Shown here piece by piece: positions 31,039-41,809 of a stretch of DNA of 64,000 nucleotides. The first letter of the stretch is position 1, and every line of letters begins with the position of its first letter. This stretch comes from an uncultured Pirellulaceae bacterium. Lineage in GTDB: Bacteria; Planctomycetota; Planctomycetia; Pirellulales; Pirellulaceae. The translations under genes and the position numbers were made by a program. The notes beneath the pieces were generated by a model. The model had not been told where the DNA came from and ran no database searches. It saw nothing but the letters and a program-made list of their open reading frames with translations. Location of the stretch: the NCBI GenBank assembly GCA_938091115.1, contig CALKNI010000096.1, forward strand, positions 1 through 64,000. The letters are read 5' to 3'.

Positions 31039-32403
31039 CTACCAGAATACTGGCTGCGTCCACGCCTGCTCTTTTTGATTTTTAAAAGAGGGATTAGGGT
31101 GCGGGCGATCAGAAGTTACAACAGCGCGAACAAAAAGTTCATTACCCTCTATCGTGTAACTTGGATTTTCACCTTCAACTGTTTTTAAGACGATACCAAT
31201 GTCGTCAGAATAGACTTTTGTAGCTCGAACAGGTTTCCCCGAACTATCCAAGCGGGCTGTCGCTTCTTTATTGTAGTTCTTACGAGTGCCAATAAACTGC
31301 GTTGTAAACTTGACTCCCGGCACCGGCCTGATCTTAATGCTAAGCTGTTTTTTACCTGAGCTTTCCACAGCTTCGACCAAATCAAGCGTAACGCCGCTGG
31401 AACTGTAAAAATCACCACGGTTTAATGAATTTATCAATTCCACAGTATTCAATTCATTTGCTTTCACCATAATCCAGCCTCTACCGGTCGTCGCATCGCG
31501 ATTCGCTTGATTGTGGTAGTGATGACTGTCATCGGTCGCTAAGCCATAAATAGGATCTGAATTCAACTGGTCAATTCGAATGGTATTGGCAATGTCCCAC
31601 ATTTTCTCAGTACCCGGTCGAGTCGCATCGCCAAGATGATTGACCGATGGATGCCCATTATAAAGTTCGAAAAAACGCTCGTTCGTCACAGCTGCCAACT
31701 CTTCAGCGGTAACCGCCCAGCCAAAGTTTGGGTGATTTAAGTGGACCATGATTGGCTCGCCATTTTTCTTCGCCTGCTCTTCAGCTGCACGCAAATTGTT
31801 ATTGATTGCCTCAACGGGGGTCGCTCCACCAAGAGGTGAAATCAACGAGCTTAAATTCATCGCATTCATATGAATTGGACGCCCCTGCGCTCGATCACTA
31901 ATTTCCTCCGCCTCAATCAACAAGAAACCATTCTTGGTTTCAAATTTACCTCGAAACTCATCGAGTCCTCGCAGTCGCACCTGCTTCTTTGACTCTGTTT
32001 CTTTTTTTGATTTCACTTCTCGCTGGACTACCCAATCATCGCCATAGGTAGATAAATATTTTCGCATGGCTTCTTTTCCAGCCCGTTGCTCAATGGTGGC
32101 CAGATTCATCCATCGCTCACCTTCGCTAAGAATATTGTGATCGGTCAAAGCTAGAAAATGGTAACCCGTATCTGAATACCACTTGCAGATCATTTCTGGG
32201 AAATCATTCCCATCACTCCAAAGAGAATGGGTATGGAGATTCCCCCGCCAATATTTGGAATTCGCCGATTCTTGACCGTTAACCCAATTGAAGCCGGCAA
32301 AGATATGAAGACAAACGACGCAGATCGTAATTCGCTTCAATGCCCAAATTCCCGTTAGGGGCCACGCTTTCATTGCTTTCAGTAGCGGTAAAACTTGAAT
32401 CAC
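31039..32403 (-). CDS. PHP-domain (phosphoesterase-like) secreted protein
   Basis: 454-aa ORF; 'WRGNLHTHSLWSDGNDFPEMICKWYSDTGYHFLALTDHNIL' PHP motif. Confidence 0.85.
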   Translation of the reverse strand: MIQVLPLLKAMKAWPLTGIWALKRITICVVCLHIFAGFNWVNGQESANSKYWRGNLHTHSLWSDGNDFPEMICKWYSDTGYHFLALTDHNILSEGERWMNLATIEQRAGKEAMRKYLSTYGDDWVVQREVKSKKETESKKQVRLRGLDEFRGKFETKNGFLLIEAEEISDRAQGRPIHMNAMNLSSLISPLGGATPVEAINNNLRAAEEQAKKNGEPIMVHLNHPNFGWAVTAEELAAVTNERFFELYNGHPSVNHLGDATRPGTEKMWDIANTIRIDQLNSDPIYGLATDDSHHYHNQANRDATTGRGWIMVKANELNTVELINSLNRGDFYSSSGVTLDLVEAVESSGKKQLSIKIRPVPGVKFTTQFIGTRKNYNKEATARLDSSGKPVRATKVYSDDIGIVLKTVEGENPSYTIEGNELFVRAVVTSDRPHPNPSFKNQKEQAWTQPVFW

Positions 32404-32760
32404 AATTGCTCTCCAGAAATAATATTATTTCAAATTACTCATTCTCAACGATGAACACAGCACAAACCGACCCGAACACCATTCTTATCAACGCCGAACG
32501 CTACGGACTTATTAACTCCAAACCGATAGGTGCGGTCGAAGATAAGGCCAGTTAGGACCTGACGCAAGCTAATACAGACATTTCCAGTCAGTTTTCAAGT
32601 TAGGATTAAACATTCGGTTTGCTGCCATACCTCCTGCCCATAAAAATCTTAAATAACAAAAAGATCGATCTGCATATTCTTCATTTCTCAATCGCCCAAA
32701 ATATCGACAAAACATCGCCTGCCATTACTATTACATCCACCTTTCTCATCTGCGATATGC

Positions 32761-35280
32761 TTGTCGATTGAATTCTGTTCCGTCAAAATGCAATCTTGGT
32801 CAGAACCTTGTCTCCACATAAACGGTCGCATGAAATCAAACTTAATTTTTTGTTTCACTTGTCTTGTCAGTTTCAGCTTTGCCTGTGAGGAACTAATGGC
32901 CCAGTCATCCAGTTACAAATTACCTCCACAAGCCGTCGTCGATATTATCGACGCGGCCCCGGCGCCGGGAGTTAGCTTTAGTCCGGACAGAGAGTGGATG
33001 CTGCTGGTCGACCGCGACGCCATGCCGGACATTGAGGATGTTTCGCGACGCATGCTGGCTCTGGCGGGAATGAGAATTGACCCTACATCCAACGGCCCTT
33101 TCCAAACCAGCTTCAACCGTGGCATTACCCTCGTCAAACGCGATGATTTATTAAAAAAGAATCCATCAAAAATAAGAATGGAACTTCCGGATGACGTGAA
33201 AATATCGCGGATTACCTGGTCTCATAATTCGAAGTACTTTTCCATTGCCGTTATCACTGACCAAGGGCAACAACTCTGGGTTGCCACGGTCGGCGATCCG
33301 ACACCCCAATTACTATCTAATCGCCTCAACACCATCATGGCTGGCCCTCGATGGTTGCCCGACGGGAAGCACATGTTGTGTCTCTTGGTTCCGGAAGATC
33401 AAGGTGACGAACCGGCGCCGGCAAAAGTAACAGTCGGCCCAAATATTCAGGAGTCCTACGGACAAACTTCTCCTACGCGAACTTATCAGGATTTATTGCA
33501 GAACGGACACGACGAAGCTTTGTTCGAACATTATACAACGACCCAATTGTCCATCGTCGGAGTGGATGGCTCGGTCAAGCCAATCGGAATGCCCACAATG
33601 TATACGGGCATGGCTCCTTCTCCAAGCGGCGATTTTGTCCTCACGACGAACCTCAAGAAACCCTTTAGCTACTTAATGACCTATCGCAGTTTCCCACGAG
33701 ATATCACGGTTCAAAAAATTAACCCCGCCTCCTCCGGCCCCAACTCTTTTGTCGTTGCCAACATTCCGATGGATGAAAACATTCCCATCGAAGGCGTCCG
33801 TACCGGTCCGCGAAACATCAGTTGGAAATCAAGCACCGAAGCAACCCTGATATGGAACGAAGCACTTGACGGCGGCGACCCCAGCGTTGAAATTCCATTT
33901 CGAGATTCCTACATGACCCTTTCCGCTCCCTTCAACGAGCTGCCGCAAGAGTTATTAAAAGTCCAGCATCGAGCCTACGGGATTTCTTTTTTCGCAGATC
34001 CATCAATAGTAACAACCACCGAATATGACCGAGATCGACGGTGGGTGCGAACGCTATTGCACGACCTGAAACTTCCCGAGGCAACTCCCAAGGCATTAAC
34101 CGATCGCAGCATCCGTGACCGATATGGTGACCCTGGCAGTGCCGTAAATACTCTCGATGAAACAGGGCATTCCATCGCAAAACAAGACGGTGACTGGATT
34201 TATAGAATAGGCGCGGGTGCTTCCCCAAAAGGCAACCTTCCTTTTATTGATCGCCAAAACCTTAAGACGCTTGAAACCGAAAGACTATGGAGGTGCGATG
34301 AAGGCAATTACGACTCCGTCGTCGCCATCGTGAAAAGCAGTGACTCCGATAAACCGGTTATCATTACCAACAGCGAAACTCCCACAACGCCTCCTAACTA
34401 TTTTCAACGCGATCTGAATGGCCAATCCAACATTCCACTTACCTCTTTTCCCGATCCAACACCACAGATTCGGGGAATTAAAAAACAACTGGTGAAGTAC
34501 GAGCGATCGGATGGCGTTCCACTTTCGGCGACGCTTTATTTACCAACGAATTACAAGCAAGGAACTCGCTTGCCGTTGCTGGTCTGGGCCTACCCGCGTG
34601 AGTTCAACGATGCCAAAACTGCGGCACAAATTTCCGGTAGCCCGTCCAGATTTACCCGTATGCGTAGCATTTCGCACCTAACTTTGCTGACTCAGGGTTA
34701 TGCCATTATGGACGCAGCAACAATGCCCGTGATTGGCGATCCAGAAACTATGAATGACACCTTCATCGAGCAAATTGTTGACGCAGCCAAAGCCGCGATT
34801 GACAAAGCGGTGGAACTCGGTGTCGCCGATCCCAATCGTACTTGCGTTGGCGGCCACAGCTATGGAGCATTCATGACAGCCAACCTGATGGCCCACTCAG
34901 ACCTATTTAAAGCAGGCGTCGCGCGTAGCGGTGCTTATAACCGCACGCTTACTCCGTTCGGATTCCAATCTGAGCGTCGACCATACTGGCAAGCCAAAGG
35001 GATCTACCACACTATTTCTCCATTTTTGCACGCCGACAAAATCAACGAACCGCTACTTTTAATTCACGGAGAAAATGACAACAACAGCGGTACCTTTCCT
35101 ATCCAATCGAAGCGAATGTACCAAGCGATTAAGGGAAATGGAGGCACGGTTCGACTGTGCATGTTGCCCCACGAATCCCACGGATACAGAGCAAGGCAGT
35201 CAGTTTTGCATACTCAGGCTGAAATGATTGAGTGGCTGGACAAATACGTCAAAAACGCAAACCCGGAAAGCACCGACTGA
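32761..35280 (+). CDS. S9 family prolyl oligopeptidase-like serine peptidase
   Basis: 839-aa ORF; beta-propeller N-terminus; 'CVGGHSYGAFMTANLMAHSDLFKAGVARSGAYNRTLTPFGFQ' (GHSYG), 'LLLIHGENDNNSGTFPIQS', 'LPHESHGYRARQS'. Confidence 0.93.
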   Translation: MSIEFCSVKMQSWSEPCLHINGRMKSNLIFCFTCLVSFSFACEELMAQSSSYKLPPQAVVDIIDAAPAPGVSFSPDREWMLLVDRDAMPDIEDVSRRMLALAGMRIDPTSNGPFQTSFNRGITLVKRDDLLKKNPSKIRMELPDDVKISRITWSHNSKYFSIAVITDQGQQLWVATVGDPTPQLLSNRLNTIMAGPRWLPDGKHMLCLLVPEDQGDEPAPAKVTVGPNIQESYGQTSPTRTYQDLLQNGHDEALFEHYTTTQLSIVGVDGSVKPIGMPTMYTGMAPSPSGDFVLTTNLKKPFSYLMTYRSFPRDITVQKINPASSGPNSFVVANIPMDENIPIEGVRTGPRNISWKSSTEATLIWNEALDGGDPSVEIPFRDSYMTLSAPFNELPQELLKVQHRAYGISFFADPSIVTTTEYDRDRRWVRTLLHDLKLPEATPKALTDRSIRDRYGDPGSAVNTLDETGHSIAKQDGDWIYRIGAGASPKGNLPFIDRQNLKTLETERLWRCDEGNYDSVVAIVKSSDSDKPVIITNSETPTTPPNYFQRDLNGQSNIPLTSFPDPTPQIRGIKKQLVKYERSDGVPLSATLYLPTNYKQGTRLPLLVWAYPREFNDAKTAAQISGSPSRFTRMRSISHLTLLTQGYAIMDAATMPVIGDPETMNDTFIEQIVDAAKAAIDKAVELGVADPNRTCVGGHSYGAFMTANLMAHSDLFKAGVARSGAYNRTLTPFGFQSERRPYWQAKGIYHTISPFLHADKINEPLLLIHGENDNNSGTFPIQSKRMYQAIKGNGGTVRLCMLPHESHGYRARQSVLHTQAEMIEWLDKYVKNANPESTD

Positions 35281-35498
35281 CTCGCAGTGAATTATTCGAG
35301 GTTGAACAGTCGTTGAGTTTGAATGTCACCCGTGGAATGGGTCTTATCCGGCAACGCTGCGACGACGACGGAAACGTTTCAGTTAAGTAGTCAACAAAAG
35401 CAAGTCTACTCATTGCCGCTTTTTACAATCAGGGCAACGCTGATTTATTCGCTGTATTTCTCAGGTCACTGAAGCAAATGGCGGAGCATCGCGAACGC

Positions 35499-38400
35499 CT
35501 ACGAGTCGCCGTCTTCCGAAGTACCGTTGAGCGAATCTAGCTCGTTCTTTCTTTTCTCAATTAACCCAAACATCACCAAAATTGCGATTCCAGTTCCAAT
35601 ACCAAAGGCCCACCACGGCCAGACATGGCCAAGCGCTTGCTGTGCATGCGCTACCATACTCAGCATCGACATGAACAAAAACAACGTTCCGAAATAAAGA
35701 AAAGCTTTGGTTCGCAGAATGATGCCGGCCATAATCCCGGCCAATGATAGACCAGCTAGAATAATCGGCGGAGCAAGGCTCTCGCCAATTCCCGATATAA
35801 AAATGTCCATCGTCGAACTTACATAAATCACAGCGGTACAAATGTAACGAATTCCTTCTAGCTGGCTCTTCTCAATACTTTTCGAGTGCAGTTGAGCCGC
35901 AATTAAAGTCGAAATTGCCGGCGGAATTAACCAAAGCTGCGGATTGTCCACCAACGAGAACCCATTTTGATCAAAGAAAATCCACAGCGCGAGATTCCCG
36001 AATACGATCCCCAGCCCGGCGCTGAGAACAGACTGATTAACGACGCTGATCATGATATAAATCATGCCCACCATAAAAAACACCATCGCTTTATCTGCTG
36101 CACTGTCGACCACAAATAGCGCTAATCCAACGACAACTGGGAAAATTGCAACCGTATTGAATAGTGGAATCGACAACACCTGCAAGTTGCGTTTTTTTAG
36201 CAGCTCGGCTACCCCAACCCCCCCAAAACAAATCGCCATGGTGATATAAGGCCAATACTGCCGCAGGCCAAGATCAAGCAACCAAGGGATGCTCAGAGTG
36301 ATATGGAGAATCAGAAGTGCCACGCAAAACTCAGCTGCATAGACGTATCCCATTCGCCCTTCCAGCGACAAAGAGAAGGGATCTTGCTGGGGTCTGATTG
36401 CGATTGTCACCAAGCCAACGATCATTGCAACGACTACAGTTGCGACCACAATACTCTCGGCCAGCGTTAGTTGAGCAGAAACTCCACTGAATGCGAGCCA
36501 GTACTCCTCACTCAACACCAGAATTAAAGTGACCAGTGCTAGACCGCAAGTCACCACCGACATGGTCTTTAATGACTCAAGCCAGGTATCTCCTTCTCGA
36601 ACCCAACGCGTCACCAAAAACCCATAAACAAACATGGCGGCTGATAGGACAATGAGTATCCGCACCATCGTACTAATAAACGGCGAATACATTTCTCCGG
36701 GAGACAAATCCGCTAAGGCGAGAAATATAACTCCGATCGTAACCAGAGCAATCGACAACTTTTGCAAATACCTTCTGGTGGTCTGATTTGCCTGAACGCC
36801 CGTAGCAATTGCGAGTGAAAACGGCGTGAAAACCGCGAGGTAACGAACTGCACGTCCATAAGACGTGCCGATGATTAGAATCGAAACAAGAAACAATAAG
36901 CTGCCAAAGATTAAGTTACAAATAGGTAGTTCTTTAGCAAGAGAATTTTCAAGCTTGCCAACTCGAAGTGAATCATTGGGAAAAATTAATTTTAGGATTG
37001 ATGCCCGTCTGATCCAAACTACTGACCATGCCGTGACCAATAAGCTACCCAAGAGCAATTGTAATGCAACCTTAGGAACAGTTAATAAACCATCTCGAAT
37101 CAACAAAGAAACTGTCAATCCAACTGCAATTGAAAACAAATAAAACACCGTCGTTTGCAAAACAGCTCGATCATTCCAAATCGAAGTTAAAGCCAGGCCG
37201 AGAAAACTAAGAAGCATCAAATACCCCATTGGATTATTCAACCAATCATTGCTCGAACTAAAAGTCACACCCGACACAAAACAAATTAGGCTGGCAAACA
37301 TGATCCAAGCCAGACTGCCGACCATCACGAAATTTGGCATGATCAAAAAGTTTTTAGGGAGTTTGATCTTTCGGTGTTGAACTAAATAGTAACCCATCCA
37401 TGAAGTAGCCAACACGATCGAAGCGAAGACCATTAAATTAATTAAACTCCAACCCGAGCTTAGCCAAGCTACTGAGACGTCTTCGGCAAAGATTTCCACC
37501 GCCACTAACGCAACTGCCAGAGAAATAAAACCATTAAGACCAAACCGCAATGCCCATCCTGCCCCGGTGATACAGACGGACAAAAGACCAATCGCACCAA
37601 GATAGCTGTAATAAACGACAGGCTGCTGAACGTCGCTCCAAATGCCCCTCAGTAAAAAGGCCATCGCGAGTGCTGCCGTAAAATAGAGTGGCATTGCCAG
37701 AGCAAACTGATATTCAAGCAGATTTTTCTTTAACTCATTCGCGTTATCTTCGAGATTTCTAACACCCCGCACTACAAACCAGAATTGAACGAGGTGGATT
37801 ATCAAAAAACCAAAACTAATCACCCGAAAGGCAACCCATGGCTCAAGAGCAAAATTCTGGTCAAGAATCGCTGCCAAAAGTCCAAGAACGACAGTTCCCA
37901 TCAATCCGGTGAACCAAAGTGTTGTTGTAACACCGAGCTTTTTGATTTCTGCTTTTCTATAGACAAAGAACACAAGCACGCCAAACAGTGACCACGCGAC
38001 GCACCCTCCCCAACCACCAATTTGACTGACCCACATTTGACTCTCATGTGGCTTGAGAAAGACATTCAAGATCACCGCACCCGCGAGCAATGAAATCAAA
38101 AAACCATTCAACAATACGTGAAGTTTTAGCTGGCTGAGCCGACCGCCATGAGTGAGCCAACCACCTATCTGAGCATTTTTCAAATTCACATCGATTCGAT
38201 TTCGCAGGAAATACCAAATCGCGCCGTAGACCGTCATGCCGACCGAAACGGCCAGCAAAAGATTGACAAACCGCGCTGAAGCAAGGCCAAAGTCATCTGC
38301 AAATACAATCAGAACGAAAGCCAATAAAATCAAATACTGAAAGATTGAAGAACCAATGGTCGCAAGGAATGGCCGCTTCTCGCTAACTGCGTAGATTAAG

Positions 38401-41400
38401 AAGGTTGAAACAATCAAAAGAACGGGAACGCCGTAAGACAACTCCGGTGTTAGATTTGCGAACAGAGAACCAGCGACGGGCCCTGCAAGCGATACTTGAG
38501 CCACAATCAATTGATAAAATACAACTGTCGAAATCCAGAGAACAGCAAGAGTGCTCAAAGCAAGTGAAAAATTAATGAGTGTCTTTGCAGTGGCTTTTCC
38601 AAAAGATGACTTTCCTGACAACGACAGGGAATTCCGCATCGATACCCAAATTGGCAGTAGCGGTTTTCGAACTGCTACCAATCCAGCGATAGCCGCCCCA
38701 GCGAATGCGGTCAGCCACCGCACTGCGGAAGCTACTGAAACGCTCTCAATAAAATTCACAGACACCAATGCACACCCCAGAAACCAGAGCATGATCGCAA
38801 AAAAACCGCCAATTGGTCGCGGACGCAGGATGAGCCCCACGACAACGGCAACGGCGGCAGTACCAACTGCTCCAAATAGCCAAAAGAAGTTCTCTCCACC
38901 TGCCCACACGGGTCCTTCAACCCCCGTAGCAAGCTCTTGGCTTATTCCAAAATTAACTCCATCGAGTGCCATCGTCGCGATCACAGCAATCAACCCGTAG
39001 AGGAAAAAATCGACAACGCTCGAATTATTTTTACTCATCCACTGCCACGACGACCAACGCGAAATCACTGTTGTCACAATCAGCCAGGCGACACAATAAA
39101 CAACAATTCCAGTCGAAATTGCAAACCAATAGTCAGTCGTCTCGTTGGCAGGAATACCAATCAAACCCGACCCAAATTCATTGAGGAAAACAAAGAGCGC
39201 GAAAACTCCTCCGACAAAAATAGAGATCGAACCGGATGACAGCAAAGCAGAACCTATCCGCCGGAGCACTAAACTGATTGCAAACCAGTTTAGAAAGGCA
39301 ATCAAAGCGAATCCTGTCCCTCTAATCTCTTCACTAAATTGCATCAAAGCCGCAGCGCCAATGGAATAAAGTAGCACACCAACCCCGGATACAAATAACC
39401 AGGTTTCGACAGTCTTACTCGCTGTTTCCGATCGGAGACGCAAAGGCATCGCCCAAGACAGTGCCGTCAGTGAACTGGAAACTACAACTGCGACAATGAG
39501 CCAAGGCAGCACGGGTAATACAAAGGCTGCTGGAACGATTCGCTCGAACGTAAGGTCCCAAACAATTAAATGAAGAAGCGCACCGAGCCAAAATAATATA
39601 CTTACAATCGGCAACTGCCACTTAACCGCTGACTCACTATCATTAGCTCGAAATGTTACCACGATTAATCCGACAGCGGCCAACATTAAAAGACCACTGG
39701 CAATTCCAGTGTCGAATCCGCTATCGCGATGAATTGCACTGGCAACCAAAGCGCTTACAAGCCCCACTGAAAAGACTCCGGCACCCGCCAACCAGCCCCG
39801 TTTAATAAAGTCGGAATCGATAGCACCGGAAAAAAATCGCTTCAAAGCAATATTGGCAACACCAACAAAGGCACCGAGAAAAAGCAATAGTAGCCCCGTC
39901 ACTCCATTGACAACCTGATGCAAAAATATGGGCAGCGAAACTGCTTCTTCCCAACCAAACGTGCCGGAAAGCAAATTCACTCCAACTACGGTGGTTGCCG
40001 CGAATAAAGCATAAACAACAGGCAACCATTCAGGAGTCTGCTCCCTAACAATGATCACAAAGAATCCAGTAGCCATCAAAAGCGAATTCAGAAAGAAAAT
40101 CGTTGGATTGGACAAAGAACTGGCCAACGAAATGGCCAGCAAAAGAACTCCCAGCACCTTAACCGAAAGACCGTACAACGGAACTGACTCGTTGTCGCTG
40201 AAGCGCAAACCGGCACACCTCTTGAGTGTCGCCGCATGCATTTGGCTACCAAACCGAAACATCGTCAAAAAGATAATTGACAGGACGGGAGAGAAAACCA
40301 AAATTCTTTCGAGACTCATCTCAGTTCGATAAATACCGACCGATAGCGCAGAAATCGCCGAAGCACTTGCGATCCCAAAAAACAACCACAAACGGTTTTC
40401 CGCACTAATCGTCCAATGCTGGCGGTTCCACTGAGGGCTGTCAAAAGTACAAGAACCAACTAAAAAGCAAACCAGTATTGGAAGTGTAAAGAGAGTAGAA
40501 AACACAATCGGCAAGTCGAGGTCGACCGTCCGATTTAAAAACAGCGTACCTAAGCCACACCCCATGACAGCCACAAACATTGGGAGATTACCACGCCGCA
40601 ATAAAGCCTTGCTCGATTGCCACGTAATGAATGAAAAAACACAAACTCCAGTAATGACCGCTACCCAAAACCATGGATCACTCAAAGGCCGGTGATCTGA
40701 CAATACGCAAGCCATCACGAAGTTAATTGGCACAAGCAACAAACCAATCACAAGTGTTCCGCGACTGGTGTTGCGTAGCTTCCATTTTTTCAAAGTATAA
40801 ATTCCTGCGCCATGAATTGCCGCAGTAATTAACATAAACAACAATGCCGAAAAGTAAGGGATCGTGTTCTCGAGTGTTTCACGAAGGCTTATGACTAGCC
40901 CAACCGCACTCAAGACAATCATAATTCCGCTGGCAAGCTCACCCCAACGCATGTTCTTTTCTTGCATAAACGCAGACATGACTTCTGAAAATGTCTTACG
41001 CGGTTCGCGCGGCGGTGGGTCAGGCAAATCCCATGGCGCTGGCTTGGCAGTTTTCTTAGCTGAGCTTTGCGGAGCGACCAACGCTACATTTGACTGGGCA
41101 TCTTTCTTAGAAACGAACGAGGCCTCAGCCGCCGGATTGAGTTTTTGCGTTTTGCTCGGGACAACAGGCGGCAGAGGTGCGACAACGGCCGGATCATTGG
41201 CTGCGACAATCGCCACCGCAACGTCACTTACTGCTTTTGGAGTCCCCAAACCCTCGTCACTAGACCTTAATTTAGGAGCGGTATCAGATGGCTTCGGTGC
41301 CAACGCCGACTTAAACCCCTTGCTTTCAGCTTCAAGGAGAAGCCTTCGAATGATTCGATATTGCTTGACACTGATTTCCTCAGACCAACGAAGGTATTCA

Positions 41401-41543
41401 GCAAATCGCTTGGAAGCCGCCAAGTCGCGAACAAATCTTTCAACTCCGCTACCTTCTGAATTGCTCTTTTTGGGGCTGAAAAGGTACAGGCAAGCGAGCA
41501 CATGAACCAAGACAAACCAGCAAACTAAAATTAGATATCCCAT
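35499..41543 (-). CDS. Very large polytopic membrane protein (DUF2339-like)
   Basis: 2014-aa ORF with dozens of hydrophobic segments; N-terminal soluble Pro/Ala-rich part. Confidence 0.75.
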   Translation of the reverse strand: MGYLILVCWFVLVHVLACLYLFSPKKSNSEGSGVERFVRDLAASKRFAEYLRWSEEISVKQYRIIRRLLLEAESKGFKSALAPKPSDTAPKLRSSDEGLGTPKAVSDVAVAIVAANDPAVVAPLPPVVPSKTQKLNPAAEASFVSKKDAQSNVALVAPQSSAKKTAKPAPWDLPDPPPREPRKTFSEVMSAFMQEKNMRWGELASGIMIVLSAVGLVISLRETLENTIPYFSALLFMLITAAIHGAGIYTLKKWKLRNTSRGTLVIGLLLVPINFVMACVLSDHRPLSDPWFWVAVITGVCVFSFITWQSSKALLRRGNLPMFVAVMGCGLGTLFLNRTVDLDLPIVFSTLFTLPILVCFLVGSCTFDSPQWNRQHWTISAENRLWLFFGIASASAISALSVGIYRTEMSLERILVFSPVLSIIFLTMFRFGSQMHAATLKRCAGLRFSDNESVPLYGLSVKVLGVLLLAISLASSLSNPTIFFLNSLLMATGFFVIIVREQTPEWLPVVYALFAATTVVGVNLLSGTFGWEEAVSLPIFLHQVVNGVTGLLLLFLGAFVGVANIALKRFFSGAIDSDFIKRGWLAGAGVFSVGLVSALVASAIHRDSGFDTGIASGLLMLAAVGLIVVTFRANDSESAVKWQLPIVSILFWLGALLHLIVWDLTFERIVPAAFVLPVLPWLIVAVVVSSSLTALSWAMPLRLRSETASKTVETWLFVSGVGVLLYSIGAAALMQFSEEIRGTGFALIAFLNWFAISLVLRRIGSALLSSGSISIFVGGVFALFVFLNEFGSGLIGIPANETTDYWFAISTGIVVYCVAWLIVTTVISRWSSWQWMSKNNSSVVDFFLYGLIAVIATMALDGVNFGISQELATGVEGPVWAGGENFFWLFGAVGTAAVAVVVGLILRPRPIGGFFAIMLWFLGCALVSVNFIESVSVASAVRWLTAFAGAAIAGLVAVRKPLLPIWVSMRNSLSLSGKSSFGKATAKTLINFSLALSTLAVLWISTVVFYQLIVAQVSLAGPVAGSLFANLTPELSYGVPVLLIVSTFLIYAVSEKRPFLATIGSSIFQYLILLAFVLIVFADDFGLASARFVNLLLAVSVGMTVYGAIWYFLRNRIDVNLKNAQIGGWLTHGGRLSQLKLHVLLNGFLISLLAGAVILNVFLKPHESQMWVSQIGGWGGCVAWSLFGVLVFFVYRKAEIKKLGVTTTLWFTGLMGTVVLGLLAAILDQNFALEPWVAFRVISFGFLIIHLVQFWFVVRGVRNLEDNANELKKNLLEYQFALAMPLYFTAALAMAFLLRGIWSDVQQPVVYYSYLGAIGLLSVCITGAGWALRFGLNGFISLAVALVAVEIFAEDVSVAWLSSGWSLINLMVFASIVLATSWMGYYLVQHRKIKLPKNFLIMPNFVMVGSLAWIMFASLICFVSGVTFSSSNDWLNNPMGYLMLLSFLGLALTSIWNDRAVLQTTVFYLFSIAVGLTVSLLIRDGLLTVPKVALQLLLGSLLVTAWSVVWIRRASILKLIFPNDSLRVGKLENSLAKELPICNLIFGSLLFLVSILIIGTSYGRAVRYLAVFTPFSLAIATGVQANQTTRRYLQKLSIALVTIGVIFLALADLSPGEMYSPFISTMVRILIVLSAAMFVYGFLVTRWVREGDTWLESLKTMSVVTCGLALVTLILVLSEEYWLAFSGVSAQLTLAESIVVATVVVAMIVGLVTIAIRPQQDPFSLSLEGRMGYVYAAEFCVALLILHITLSIPWLLDLGLRQYWPYITMAICFGGVGVAELLKKRNLQVLSIPLFNTVAIFPVVVGLALFVVDSAADKAMVFFMVGMIYIMISVVNQSVLSAGLGIVFGNLALWIFFDQNGFSLVDNPQLWLIPPAISTLIAAQLHSKSIEKSQLEGIRYICTAVIYVSSTMDIFISGIGESLAPPIILAGLSLAGIMAGIILRTKAFLYFGTLFLFMSMLSMVAHAQQALGHVWPWWAFGIGTGIAILVMFGLIEKRKNELDSLNGTSEDGDS

Positions 41544-41809
41544 AAGGTCATTTTCCTGAATGACTTAGCCAGACTCAGCGAACTGCAATGACGATACAAG
41601 AACTATCGTTGGAAAAACAATGCGTAGCAATAATATTCCGATCAGTAATGCAGAGAATCTAAGTTAAAACACATTTCTTACATTCGCTTTACCTGTTGCT
41701 TACTCTGTCTTTGTAATGGCAGGCAATTGCCAAAGAAACAATGGGGAATGAAATCAATCTTAGATCCCCACGCGCCAGTTCATTTAACCGCGACCTCGGA
41801 CAACCATAT

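Noticed and set aside
38551-39000. 149-aa plus-strand ORF
   Set aside because: Antisense to the giant membrane protein; no domain.
40864-41505. 213-aa plus-strand ORF
   Set aside because: Antisense to the 2014-aa membrane protein gene; low-complexity Ser/Thr/Ala composition typical of a shadow ORF.
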